A stretch of DNA of 64,000 nucleotides from NCBI GenBank assembly GCA_024699855.1, contig JAMPIQ010000002.1:5642001-5706000 (forward strand). Reading direction: 5' to 3'. Both the position numbers and the translations under genes were made by a program. The notes under the pieces are model-generated. The model was not told the DNA's origin and ran no database searches. It saw only the letters and a program-made list of their open reading frames with translations. The stretch comes from Aphelenchoides besseyi. Taxonomy: Eukaryota > Nematoda > Chromadorea > Rhabditida > Aphelenchoididae. Positions 12,326 through 23,165 of the stretch are shown here, one piece after another; the stretch's first letter is position 1; the number at the start of each line of letters is the position of its first letter.

Positions 12326-12835
12326 CGAACCAACATGGAATTCTTCTTGATCACTTAATGTTCAATTGTATCTGTCCGCTGAATTTGGAAAGTAAAGTAA
12401 AGCAAGAAGTGTAAAGACCAACAACACCGCTAACTAACCGATTCAACCATACCGACCGTGATAAATTTTCTTTAATTTTCAATGTTTCATTTTAAGGCTC
12501 CAAAGTCAATTTGTTCTTTTGTCATAGATATCAAACATAAATTTATTGATACAAACGTTTTTCAACACTGATCTTCGTTTTCCTTCAAATTCTCACTCAA
12601 ATCGCTCCCTTCGTTCCAAACGGCAGCAATTGGTTTATCATTTGAGTGCAAATCCGGCCACTATCGGGCTCATATTGCACCGGCAATCAATGGATTTGAA
12701 TGAATAATCGCTCTCATGGATTGTGGATAAAGGTTGACGGTCACTTGCTCTTTTTATCAAATCCGCCTTTTGTGCTTTCAGTCGCTTGCATTCATGGTCG
12801 CGAACATTTCAATCATTGTCAGCCATTATTTTGTC

Positions 12836-12838
12836 TTA
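12836..12838. repeat. target-site duplication, left copy (TTA)
   Basis: TTA directly flanks the left end of the TIR element and is repeated at 14154-14156. Confidence 0.6.
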
Positions 12839-13131
12839 CAAGGAGTGCTTGTCAGCGGTGGTAGCGATAATTAGACGTCGTTGGTATCAATCGACGCGTC
12901 TCGATGAGCTAAGCATTACTGTATAAGTTATTTTTGCCCAATCGCGGAATTGGCCGAGTTATTGGCCAAAAACCAAAAATGAAAAAATCGCTTAAATCGT
13001 AGTATCGATGATGCTGATTATCTTGGTGAAGTCGGTTTTTTTTTATCGAGCTTTATTGCGGAGATATTGGCCGTTTTATTTGGCCTCAACTTTTTTGAGA
13101 TATGGTCCGGTCGTTCTCAATTGAAAATGTG

Positions 13132-13160
13132 AGCAGCGGTGGCCGAGTGGTTAAGAAGCA
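13132..13160 (+). repeat. tRNA-like 5' half in the left TIR
   Basis: GTGGCCGAGTGGTTAAG (13140-13156) equals the D-arm/A-box sequence of class II (Leu/Ser) tRNAs. It is preceded by a matching acceptor-like GCAGCG. The anticodon arm and T arm do not follow, so this is not a tRNA gene. Confidence 0.6.
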
Positions 13161-13832
13161 GTGTAAGTAAGGGAGCAAGGTCGCTATTATCTTTTGTTTG
13201 GTTTTTACAAACTCGGTTTCTGTTCAAAAATCTCACAACAGAAATTTGTTTCAATCAAAAATTTCCCTTGAAAATCAAGGGTTTGAAACAAGGGAAAATC
13301 GAGTTTCACAGGGGGGAGTACGTGCAAAAAGTTCAGAATTGAAACTTCACTTTTCATCAACAAAAAGTGAAGGAAATTTGTTTAATTCTTTAAAATTAAT
13401 TGTTTTAATATTTAATGTCAAGTGAATTAAGTGTATTTATAAAAAAATAGTTACCAATGTACGTGATAGTCGACAAAGAAATGACGCCAGCAACTGTCTC
13501 GATCAAACTTGCAAGTCGACGTTCCATACGATTAGCATTGCGAGTCGATACATCAGATGGAGTTCCAAACTTCTCGACCAAAAGTCGAATCACCACATTT
13601 ACGTCGGTCATTTTTGACGAATGTGTCGAAAACTAGAGTTCCGATTTTGAAGCACGAACGGCCGTGGTAACAACTCTCCGCCCGCCGAATTTTGTTGTTA
13701 TCGTTGGCAGCCAGACGGTCATTTAATACTCAAGTGCCAATCGCGGCAAATGAAAAAAGTAAACGCAAAAGTCTGGTTAGCTTACGCAACAACATTTCTC
13801 CCTTTACACCGCCTTGTTCCCTTACTTACAAT

Positions 13833-13861
13833 GCTTCTTAACCACTCGGCCACCGCTGCTC
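13833..13861 (-). repeat. tRNA-like 5' half in the right TIR
   Basis: Reverse-complement copy of the A-box-like motif, in the mirrored position of the right TIR. The two copies face inward, toward the centre of the element. Confidence 0.6.
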
Positions 13862-14312
13862 ACATTTTCAATTGAGAACGACCGGACCATATCTCAAAAA
13901 AGTTGAGGCCAAATAAAACGGCCAATATCTCCGCAATAAAGCTCGATAAAAAAAAACCGACTTCACCAAGATAATCAGCATCATCGATACTACGATTTAA
14001 GCGATTTTTTCATTTTTGGTTTTTGGCCAATAACTCGGCCAATTCCGCGATTGGGCAAAAATAACTTATACAGTAATGCTTAGCTCATCGAGACGCGTCG
14101 ATTGATACCAACGACGTCTAATTATCGCTACCACCGCTGACAAGCACTCCTTGTTAGTTGTTTCTGGATATTCGTGGTTTTTGAAACGCCGAAACTTAAT
14201 TTTAAACACATCAAGTTGTTAGTATTTATACATTTTGATAAGGAACGATGTCGTGCGCGTGCTTGCATCTTGATCTGCGATTTCATTGGTTAGATGTTAT
14301 TGTTTAGGTGAC

Positions 14313-17260
14313 ATGTCGGCAAAAGGCGTTCTTGAAAAATCGAGAACAAAGAGGGCTGTGTGAGAGCAAATCATGTCCGTTTGTAAAGAATCAAATTAAT
14401 CAAGTAAGCTAATCAAAGTAAATTTCCGAATCAAACTGTTTTAGTTGATTCGTGTTCGATCAGGGACGTTACTTAGACCGATTTTTTGGTAAGTATGTCC
14501 GAATTTGCACGTTAATGTTGGACTATTTTAGGCATGTTGGCTGCTGGGAATCCACGCACAATGCCATCACTGTTCCCCCAGAATTACAACAACTCTACGA
14601 TGATTTAAAAGGTTTGCATCAATCAAATGAGTACATTAATTTGAAATCTTTTAGCTGCCGAGAACCCAACTATCAGTAAATCCGGACAGAATTCTGAGGT
14701 TTGTGCTTTTAGGAATTTTGCTTTCCAAATTTGCACGCAGTAGCCTGCTTTTAATGCCAACATCGGCAAACTAATTTGATTACCAGTGGACTAAAACGTT
14801 TTCCAATCTGTTGTGCGCACTCTGATTCCATTTTCCAACCAGTTATCAAAAACGCTCATTAAATTGAACCTGATTCTCTGCGCGAAAACAGTCGCTTTCT
14901 TCATTGTGGCGGTTTGTTGACGTTTTTTGGCGAGTAGATTTGAGTTGATCGGGAGTGTTCAACCGCTTTAAATGAGTAGAAGAGACGAATTTCGGTTGTT
15001 TTGGTAAGCGCCCAAATTTCGCAGCCATAAAGCAGAGTCGGGACCACGACTTGTTGAAAGTATCGTCGTTTGATTGCCATCGGTGTTCGCTTGTTCATGA
15101 GCAGCAATCTTGAGCGGTTGAACGCTGACCACGCGGCTCCAATTCTTGTACCAATTTCGTACTTGTGATCTTGCGGAAGCGTAATTTCGTGGCCAAAGTA
15201 GACGAATTGATCGACTCGTTCGATTGGTTCAGCATCGTATTCCAGCGAAGCGTTTGGGTTGACGAGTTGTTTCTTTTTCATCCAGTTTTCTCGGGATATC
15301 CATTTTGTTTTTCCAACATTGATCTTGAGTCCAGCTTGTTCGCATTCCACCGCCATTTCATCGAGCATTGTTTGAAGTTCGGTCGGCGTTGAGGAAAAAA
15401 GACCCCAATCGTTATTTCGTTTGATTCAGCACATGAATTCGAATGTTTTTACTGACCATTTTTATTCATTGATTTGATCAAATTTCAGAGCCCACAAATG
15501 ATTTTGTTTGCGTATCTTCGCGATCACGAAGACAAGGAGTGCGACGAGGCTCGGCTGGAATTCGTGAATAATCAGGTATTATTTAGTTGATTTCGCTCAT
15601 TGACTTGAAAATAATATAGGCAACGTGCAAAATGCTGCAAGAAAAACTTTCGCAACGCTTTAAAATTTCTCAAGAATATCAAAAGCTGTATCGTGCCGAT
15701 GGAACGAAGATTTTCAAGTTCAATCCAGATGACACGTTGCAAAAAATTGGCTTGAAGCACATGGACGATGTGATTGTGGTAAGTCGTTTTAACGGGTTTT
15801 ATCTCTTTTTGGGCATATTTGAATAATTCGTTTCGAGATTTTTGGAACTCAATTTTGACGCTTAGAGAAACAAAACAAAAAAGCTTTTTATTGGATTTCA
15901 AGGTGCCAACCGCTGTCTTCAACAACTTTTTGAAGACGATTTTTGTACTCATCAATTGCTCGATCGATCATCGCTTGATCCAAGTTCCGAAACTCATTTT
16001 CTATTCTTTCTTGCAATTGATCCAAACTTGCGGGCTTCGTTCGATAAACCTGGTCCTTCACATAACCTCATAGCCAAAAATCACAAGGTGTGAGATCAGG
16101 ACTATAGGGCGGCCAAGCAAGTGGGGCAGGAATTTGAACCGAACCACGGCCCATCCATCTGCCTTCGAACATTTAAGTGCCCAAAATGGCGTCGAAATTG
16201 TCGTTGAACAGTCGTTGGACTACGGGTTTCAGCAAAACGAAGAACACAGAATGCTTTATGTTCATTAGACCATTTCACTTCGAAAATTTCGAACTAACCA
16301 CACAAAAAATGAAGGGAAAAATGAGAAAGTTCGGAAGATTGCCATTTTCGTGATCTTCGCAGTAAATTGGAGAAGCGAAAGTTGCCTCTATCAAAAACTC
16401 CAATCTCGAGCTACCTGATACAAAAAACCGTATAAAAATTCGGCAACTCTGAAAAGAGATATTTCGATTTCAAAACGTCAATTTTAACTGAGACACCCTG
16501 TACTTTTATGACTGGATGAATTTGCTAAATTGTTTTGAGAATTGGGGCAAAAATTAGACATACTGCTTTACTGGCCAATGATTAATCTTTTTGTGTTTCA
16601 GAAGCATTTGAACGTCGATGTCTGGGCAAATGTTGTCAGGCGTGCATCCAACATTAACAAGTTTGTTGGGGAAGAACAATCTCTATCTGCCAAAGCAACT
16701 CTTGAGCTGATCGAGGCTATCGACAAAAGCCAGTTTTTTGTTCCTTATCATCGATTGTTAGACAAAATGGAGCAAATTCGCCACGAAATGAAGGAGTACC
16801 TCGGAGGTGACCTTACAACAATGAAATCGGCTACCCAGTTTTACTTCTACAAACATTTGGATGAACACAAACTTTTAAAAGACCCCACGACATTTGCCGT
16901 CAAGGTTTGATTTTTGTGAGACATTTGCACGAACCTATTATTTAAGATGACTACAGGTTGGTGGATCTCAACAAGTTCAAAACAAACAAGCCGCAACTAT
17001 GTGACACCCTCGTGAATGGAGTACCAAACCCAACAATGAGTGCAATCGCCCAAAGCATCGGTCCAGAAGAACGTATGAAATTTGGACGACGCGTTCTACA
17101 ACAACGCTGGGACATAATGAATCGTGTAAATGCAGCACTACAGAACGTGGAGTCCATCAAGCAAACACTTCGAAATGGAGGCATCATAATTGAGAATACG
17201 AACGATTTTGATAAATATGTTGAAGGTGTGAAACATAGCATCTCTCTGTTTAATGAATAG
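14313..17260 (+). CDS. unknown protein with a ubiquitin-fold-like region
   Basis: Seven exons join in phase: 14313-14357, 14445-14488, 14532-14611, 14655-14698, 15489-15575, 15620-15778 and 16602-16904. The section across exons 5-6 (ILFAYLRDHEDKECDEAR, then ATCKMLQEKLSQRFKI and DDTLQKIGLKHMDDVIV) has the spacing of a ubiquitin-like beta-grasp domain, with an initiation-helix-like middle and a closing strand. Exon 7 is helical and charged. A final ORF, 16957-17260 (ending SISLFNE), looks coding but is one base out of phase with exon 7, so either the sequence has an indel or the true junction differs. Introns 4 and 6 are enlarged by transposon relics. I do not recognise the family. An AATAAA lies at 17282. 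Confidence 0.5.
14850..15395 (-). mobile_element. non-LTR retrotransposon reverse transcriptase fragment inside an intron
   Basis: The minus strand reads CEQAGLKINVGKTKW, then VDQFVYFGHEITLPQDHKYE and VVVPTLLYGCEIWALT, the same RT region as in the copy at 11.6-12.3 kb but clearly diverged from it. It is truncated at both ends and lies in intron 4 of the ubiquitin-fold-like gene, antisense to it. Confidence 0.85.
15870..16502 (-). mobile_element. internally deleted IS630/mariner-like element (DUF4817 type)
   Basis: On the minus strand, starting from 16502, the element opens with TACAGGGTGTCTCAGTT, an end type common in IS630-Tc1-mariner elements. It then encodes an N-terminal helix-turn-helix segment (TTVQRQFRRHFG, like DUF4817). 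It jumps directly to the C-terminal part of the catalytic domain, LAWPPYSPDLTPCDFWL, followed by a stop and DQLQERIENEF further on. The middle of the DDE domain is missing, so this is a deletion derivative. The opposite terminal repeat was not found. It sits in intron 6 of the ubiquitin-fold-like gene. Confidence 0.75.
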
Positions 17261-17281
17261 TTTTGTTGAGTGTGACGCAAA

Positions 17282-17287
17282 AATAAA
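17282..17287 (+). other. polyadenylation signal
   Basis: AATAAA 22 nt after the stop codon at 17258-17260. It fits the 3' end of the unknown plus-strand gene. Confidence 0.6.
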
Positions 17288-17289
17288 TT

Positions 17290-17890
17290 ATTATGTTTTG
17301 GAAGTGGATTTTGAATACCCCGATAAGCTTCATGATGATCCCATTAACACATATCATTGACATCATTTATTTACAAAACAATTCAACTATTTCAATTCTC
17401 AAACACTTTCTTTTCACATACAAAACCGACCATTTACTGTTTCGATTTCAAAAACAACTTCAAACCATCTCTTTCGACCATAACAAATCATTACATCTCT
17501 TCACTCGAGCAGTTTATATTTTCTAATCAAAACCCATTTCTTTTCATTATCTCTCCATCAAACACCGACCTTTAATCTTCATTACTAATATTTCAATACT
17601 CGCTTTTTTAAAGAAGAGAGAGAGAAACTTTCGGATCCAAAGCCACAACCTTCGCACACTTTTGAGATCTAGACGAGCAAGCCGGGACCCAAGATGAAGA
17701 CTTGCTTTCTTCGTGCCTTTACCCAAGATGGAGACACGGTCTGATGAGCGAATTTGTGGTTCAGGTTGTGACGCGGCTATTTAAGTGTACAACTGTGAGG
17801 AAAAGGAAGGTAGTCGATGATCAATTGTATACGCGTATGGTGTAGTCAATTCGTTAAAATCTGCAACGATGTTGATGAAGAAGATGAACA
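17290..17890. other. AT-rich intergenic stretch
   Basis: Pyrimidine-rich and AT-rich sequence without a supported gene. A GAGAGAGAG tract lies near 17617. Confidence 0.5.
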
Positions 17891-17894
17891 AAAA

Positions 17895-18510
17895 CTAAAC
17901 GAACCATTTCAATTTTGTTGTCTTTCGTAAATTCGGTCGGTCAATCTCAAGTAGACAATGAGTGTACGACACGAATGTGAATAGATCAGCAGCAGCAATT
18001 TCTGTAGACAAATAACATTGACGATCGTGGTAACGGTTCATAATGTTCTCGTCGATCCATTGGTACATAAAGTCAAAAGACGGGCTGAAACAAAAACACA
18101 TTGAAAACGTTGAGCATCAATTCAAATACCATGAGATATCGTTGTGTATTGATGAGGAGCAGAATTGGACGAGCGTAAGCATGTAGTTGAAGATGTAAGC
18201 TGGAAATACGATCGTAAACAAATCGCTTAGCAACAAACTGACCGTTTCATTCCTGCTGTCCATCCGAAAGATCGGTGATATGGAAAAAAGCTGAGAAACT
18301 GGGTGGGTAGACGACAACGATGATCAACAAAAAGTACACGAGCGGCAATAAACGTTGTAGGATTATCGGTTGTGAGCACATTGCAAATGAATTGGACCTG
18401 AAAACACAAATAAATTGGAAGAAATCAAAACCGCTTACCATGTTATTGTCGTCGTTCATCGCTGTCCGACGATGAAGAGGAGCAGATTGACGCCATGGCT
18501 TGAAGGCCAT
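17895..18510 (-). CDS. hypothetical protein, four exons
   Basis: Exons 18510-18439, 18397-18338, 18290-18130 and 18084-17895 join in phase and encode 160 residues ending in TAG. All introns are short (40-50 nt) with GT-AG borders. The product is hydrophobic and helical around residues 65-90 (LLSDLFTIVFPAYIFNYML), which may be one membrane segment or a buried helix. Its second half contains CYLSTEIAAADLFTF. I found no recognisable family; a superficial likeness to glutathione transferase C-termini is not convincing. It is divergent from the plus-strand gene at 18609, with fewer than 100 bp between the two start codons. Confidence 0.5.
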
Positions 18511-18608
18511 GGACTTGGTACTTGAATTTTTGGAGATTTGTTTCCACAAATTCCGATTCTTCCAGTTGTTTTGTTGTTTACAGGCGTTTGAAGATCTTGC
18601 GATGCACA
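18511..18608. promoter_or_regulatory. probable shared divergent promoter
   Basis: Only 98 bp separate the ATG of the minus-strand gene (18510) from that of the plus-strand gene (18609). Regulatory sequence for both must lie here or within the genes. No specific factor site is claimed. Confidence 0.4.
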
Positions 18609-19489
18609 ATGTTCTTAACTAAACATCTCGTTGGGCTTAGTTGGTCGTTTGTTGGAACGAAGACTTTAACAGAATCCCAAGATCGTGCTCGGCTGTCAAT
18701 TGCTACGTCACTGTCAACTCTGCTAGATATGCTTATCGAATTAAGACCAATCACAACGCTGGAGAAAGTGGTCGAGGTAAGATTTACTTTTTATATGCAT
18801 GTTATTGATTGAGTTTTCTAATTTGAATTGTTTTAGCTAGCCGTTACAATTTGCATCTTATCGAGCTTTACTGCTACAAACTGCTCGAGATGATTGAAGT
18901 CGGTCCGAAAGTCTTGTTCATTCCTGATTGTGTTTCGTCGAAGTCGATCATTTATATTGGAAGTGAACTGTTGCCAAAGTTCCTCAATTTCGACAGTCTT
19001 GATTTGCAACGCAGTGAGTTTTTGAAATCATTTCGAAGTGCCTATTCTATGGTTTTAGTCGATGCAAGTGTGCTTTCGCGTTGTGTTGTCCAAATTCAAT
19101 TTTTGGCCGTATACCTTTTACTTGGTGACATGAGTGCATTTAACTTCGGATTGAACAACTACTCCAGCCCGATAATCGTGGATTTCATGATGTCTAATTA
19201 CGCAGATCCAAAATCAAAGTTCCTGAATGATGCAAATACGTTTGCCGCTTCGGCCGGTGAATGCAATTTCATGGTGGACAAAATCTCTTCGGCTGACCGG
19301 CTCAATATTGCTAAGACGTCTATCAGAGAATGGCAACTTGTGTCCAAATTGAAGGAAGCATTGGAATTGATGGACAAGGAAAAATTAGATTTTGGCCGAA
19401 ATCATTTGGAATTTGAAAAGAAAACAGCTGATTTGAAAGAGTTTGTTAGAAAAGCTACATTGAACGTTGAAGCTTTGTTGAATAGTTAA
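18609..19489 (+). CDS. hypothetical protein, two exons, phase problem at the junction
   Basis: Exon 1 (18609-18776) begins ATG and ends at a good GTAAGA donor. The second coding block (18837-19489) follows a TTTTAG acceptor and encodes about 217 residues ending VEALLNS. It is helical and charged at the end, with hydrophobic stretches in the middle (IQFLAVYLLLG). Exon 1 ends in phase 0, but the second block needs one extra base, so a simple join stops early. An indel in the sequence, an unseen variant junction, or two separate units could explain this. Family not recognised. A polyadenylation signal is at 19593. Confidence 0.5.
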
Positions 19490-19592
19490 TCTATTGTTTC
19501 TTGTGCAACTATTGAACACTATGATCTTTGTGAACGATTTGTTTTTAATCTTATTCATACGAGTATTGTTGAGTTAGGTGCTGTTTTTGCGC

Positions 19593-19598
19593 AATAAA
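19593..19598 (+). other. polyadenylation signal
   Basis: AATAAA about 105 nt after the stop codon at 19487-19489. Confidence 0.55.
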
Positions 19599-20459
19599 TC
19601 GTTTTATTCCATTCCACAAACCTCCTTCAAACGTCGATTTTCAGTTGACAAAATGACCGATTAGAAATTTCTTCATTACCTTTGTTTTATTGCATCCCGG
19701 TTCTTCAATTATGCATGTTCTATTCGAATTTTGTTAATAACCTGTAGTAATTGTTATGCGTTTTGTTTGACATTGTAAAATCCAATTACTTCATTTATGA
19801 ACTAACCCGAAATTAAAACTACGGTTGATGGTTATGAACGCACCGGCTATTGACAATTGGAACAAACTGGCAATTCAAACCAACATCCGGATATCAAATA
19901 AACGCATGCAAAATGAACTTAGTTATCAACAAACCTAGTCTCGGCATTTTTCTTAATCTATCACTTGTAATGATGAATTGTAGTGAACCCAACACATCTA
20001 TACCAATAGATAGTAGTGGTATTTCTTACGAGCAAACACCACAGGTTATAACTCAACTAATTTACTGTGAAACACGATTGCACGTCCATATTTTATTAAC
20101 AGAAGATAATTGATGTGGAAATTAAAAGAACGATAGAATTCAAGTCAGTTAAATTAGATGGAACATGCGATTGCATTTGAGAATAGTTTGCAATTACCAA
20201 ACGTTCAATATGTCAATCAGAGTGTGTTGGAAAGTTTGTTCGACGTGTCACGTATATTCCAACTATGCTTTTGCTTTACGTTTCGTTTGCAGTTCTATTG
20301 CTTATAAAGTTCTGTTGCAACCAAATAGCATACTTCTAACAGAGACTTGCGTTTTTATTGAATGTGCGACATCAAAATACAATCAAAAAGTGAAAGCACA
20401 AAACTTGGGCGGTAAAAACAAGAGTGAAGCCTTCGAACGACTAGCAAGTAATGTGAGAT

Positions 20460-20618
20460 CGTAAAACATTGGGAACTTATTTCGGTGTGGAACTCATGAG
20501 TTGTGTAAGATCGAAATACAACGTCGTTGAACGAACTGGAGTTGCTGCTGGTGCCGTTGGAGCTACGCGTTGATGTGGACGCCGAGTTGGTGTGCTGACG
20601 AACGAGTCGGCTTGACAT
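20460..20618 (-). CDS. possible first exon, Ser/Thr/Asn-rich
   Basis: From ATG at 20618 the minus strand reads a polar run (STSTRSSNGTSSNSSSFND). Its codon use looks like coding sequence, but no downstream exon was convincingly joined. It lies just outside the left arm of the inverted duplication. It may be a chance ORF. Confidence 0.2.
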
Positions 20619-20724
20619 GAGACATCAATGATCAGTTGAAAATGGGTGGTCAAAGTCGATTTCTTCTGTTTCGTAATCGGTTGGCCACGTAATCGGCTTT
20701 CAACTCGTGTTTTGCCGTAAACAA

Positions 20725-21147
20725 CACTGTGGGCATCCGAAGCCGATCAATTCGGTTTCGCCAACCCACGATCGAATTTAAGTATGCGGTTTGAATGCTT
20801 CTCAGAATTCAAAGTGATCGATTTTAGAAGCGAAAAACTTTACCCAAATGCTGTGGCGTTCGTCCGTTGAGTTGGGAGTCGCACGTTTTTGGAACACGAG
20901 TAAAAACTGTCTTGCCATTGTCGCTTTCTACCGACCCGCTGGGAATTCGAACATTCCTCGTAAGTTTGTCCTTTCATTCATCAACAGAATACTTTAGGTG
21001 AATTTGCCAACAATTTGCCTCTACAATCGTCCATTTCGCACGACGCTCGAGCTGGAACCCAACTCCAATCCCTGCTCGAACAGATGAATCATTGCGATTT
21101 GTCCGCCGTTACGTTTCGCTCCGATCCGCCAAAGTCGCACAGTTGAT
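20725..21147 (+). pseudogene. 3' fragment of the CAP-domain (GAPR-1-like) gene
   Basis: Copy of the last exons of the CAP gene at 44666-45761. It holds the end of exon 4 (LWASEADQF), then FTQMLWRSSVELGVARFW and AIVAFYRPAGNSNIP, and the final exon to TGA at 21145. The first 60 percent of the gene, including the start codon, is absent, and no in-phase replacement exon was found upstream. It should not produce a CAP protein. Confidence 0.8.
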
Positions 21148-21451
21148 TTCTTTTATTGTTTCCTCTACACTGCCCGTCTGCTCTGCTTGTCTTTCTGGTT
21201 ATTCGCAACATAAACGTCAAGAGATTTATCAAATCGAGAAACATTACCGGGTGGAATAGTAACGCGAAATAAATACCGAACAACAAACTTTTAGTAACTT
21301 CAAAATCGGTTTGATTTTTGTAATTTGAGAAGCGGATGAGTTGGAGTGACATCGATTCAAAACACATTAGAATTATGCAATCGAACTAAGTAGACCCGAA
21401 CAAATCGACAGTCATTTACCCGTTAGGAATTGTGAGACCCAATCAAGATCC

Positions 21452-23165
21452 TTAGATAGCTGGCGGCGATCCGTTAGAATGAGCGACAGGAGATGCGGAA
21501 CCAGTAGAAACGGATGAGTCCACATGCCGATGAGATTCATGAACACGTAACAGCGGAGAACAGTCGCCGAGCTGGGAAGTTGGATTTCCATCAGCCAACG
21601 AGCGATCATCTTTCTCGCTCAGTAGTGCTTGAGTTGAGCGTCGATGAAACTCCGAAGAAACGTGAGGAGTGGACGGTTGAGGTGAATTCTCGGTTCCTTC
21701 GCCTGTGGATAATCGACGCACTGATTGACGAGATCCAAACGTGGCAATAGTGATTGAACGATCGGAACGATCGTTTCCATTCTCAGCGGTCAACAGATGA
21801 GTTGTCGGGGTCTTCGAGAAAAAAATGCGTCCGAACAGCGACGAGCAGCATTTTCCGGTGAAAGCCAACAGGAAACCTGTTGAGGAATGAATACACGTCG
21901 AAACTCCTGAAGTACGAATATCATGTGATTAGAACGTAATTGCTAACCGCTCGAAACTGTCCACTCATCGTACAATAAATAACGAAAGACGTACAGGAGT
22001 TGCACAGAGATAAGAGATCAAGAATGTCGCCAATACTGTTGTAGATGCGTAGACCTAAAAATTGAAGAATTAAGAGTTCGAATAAGTGAAAGTTGAACAG
22101 ATTGTATTCAAAAACTCACGAAAGCTTGTCGACAAAATGCCATTCAGAACTGTAACGATTCCTTGAGGAAGCTCAGTGAAAAGAAAGACCTGAAACGTTC
22201 TGTTGAGTTTGTTTCCGCTCCTCTATCGCTTACCAGAACGATTGCCAAAAGCATGTGAGTTGTTCGGTCTCCACGACTTCGCCAGTATTTTCCTCGCATC
22301 GATCCACTTCGCGGTTGAGGAGAAGCCGAGACTCCGCAACTACGCGAATCTTTACGAGGATCGAGATATCCATTGGTTACACCGTTTGGTTGAACCAAAT
22401 TGTTGCCATTTCGTGTCGAACCCAACAGTTTCATTCGATTCTGTTTGACTTGTTTGAGAATCCGTGTTAACAGCCAAACAAACAAAGTGAGTAGAATGCA
22501 GGGTATCATTTTGAAAACAATTCCCGAGATCCTAAACACCAAATTGTTCATCAATTCAGCGCTCCAATGAATACTTACAGCAGAGCCATTCTAAATATCA
22601 AACAATCGACGTGAACAAACGATTTCATCGCTAAATCTGACACATCGGGAAAGTAGGCCCAGGCATTGATAACCGACATGTCAGTTACTTCGCACGTTGT
22701 TCGAAGTGGAACCTGAAAATGCAACACGTAATTCGAAAAGCCGTCTTTCCAAACCTCAATAATTTTGTAAGTACCGAAGTTTGGAATGTTCATTGCAACT
22801 AAAATCAATCAACTTATTCCGCTATGACTTCTTGACTTCGTACCAACGAAAATAATAACAGAAGCAATTGCTATGTACGCATGTTTCAGTCCGACCTGAA
22901 CGGTTCCACTTCCTCCACGATTTCGAAGTGTAAGATAGCGAAGAAATGCGAGCATAACCTTAATAGCCGTTCAATAACCGATCTGACGCATTTGCTTCGA
23001 CTAACCGATAGCCATAAGCTTGAAGTGTGGCCTATCAAGCTGAGATGTGCATGAGCAACCAAAAACAACGCCCATCCGTAACTCCACATTCTTGGATGAC
23101 AATAAACGGACGCAACAAAAGTGAAGTGTGTTGTGTAAACCAGATTCGAAAACAAAACAACTTGA
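21452..23165 (-). pseudogene. truncated, frameshifted copy of the DMSR-like GPCR
   Basis: Copy of exons encoding TM3 through the C-terminal tail of the receptor at 42546-44359. The exon for the TM2 region is missing because the duplication ends in the preceding intron. The acceptor there reads TTTCAAG instead of TTTCAG. A run of seven A (plus strand, near 21790) versus five in the intact copy shifts the frame in the C-terminal tail. The receptor lacks TM1-TM2, so it is almost certainly non-functional, although transcription cannot be excluded. Confidence 0.8.

Larger units (their letters stand above)
12839..14153. mobile_element. 1.3-kb TIR element (MITE-like, TTA target site)
   Basis: The sequence from 12839 to about 13180 is repeated in inverse orientation at about 13812-14153 with only a few differences. 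This gives roughly 340-bp terminal inverted repeats around a 630-bp centre. The ends read CAAGGAG...CTCCTTG and are flanked by TTA on both sides. A three-base TTA/TWA duplication is what PIF/Harbinger transposons produce. No transposase is encoded; the centre holds only short ORFs (for example minus strand 13405-13611). It therefore looks like a non-autonomous element. The inner part of each TIR carries a tRNA-like A-box motif, listed separately. The high identity of the TIRs suggests a fairly recent insertion or ongoing homogenisation. Confidence 0.8.

Noticed and set aside
13132..13210. tRNA-Leu/Ser gene
   Set aside because: Only the 5' half matches; there is no anticodon stem or T arm, and the motif is part of a terminal inverted repeat.
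17895..18084. glutathione S-transferase C-terminal domain
   Set aside because: The AADLF segment looks similar, but the upstream exons lack the thioredoxin-like half and catalytic residues.
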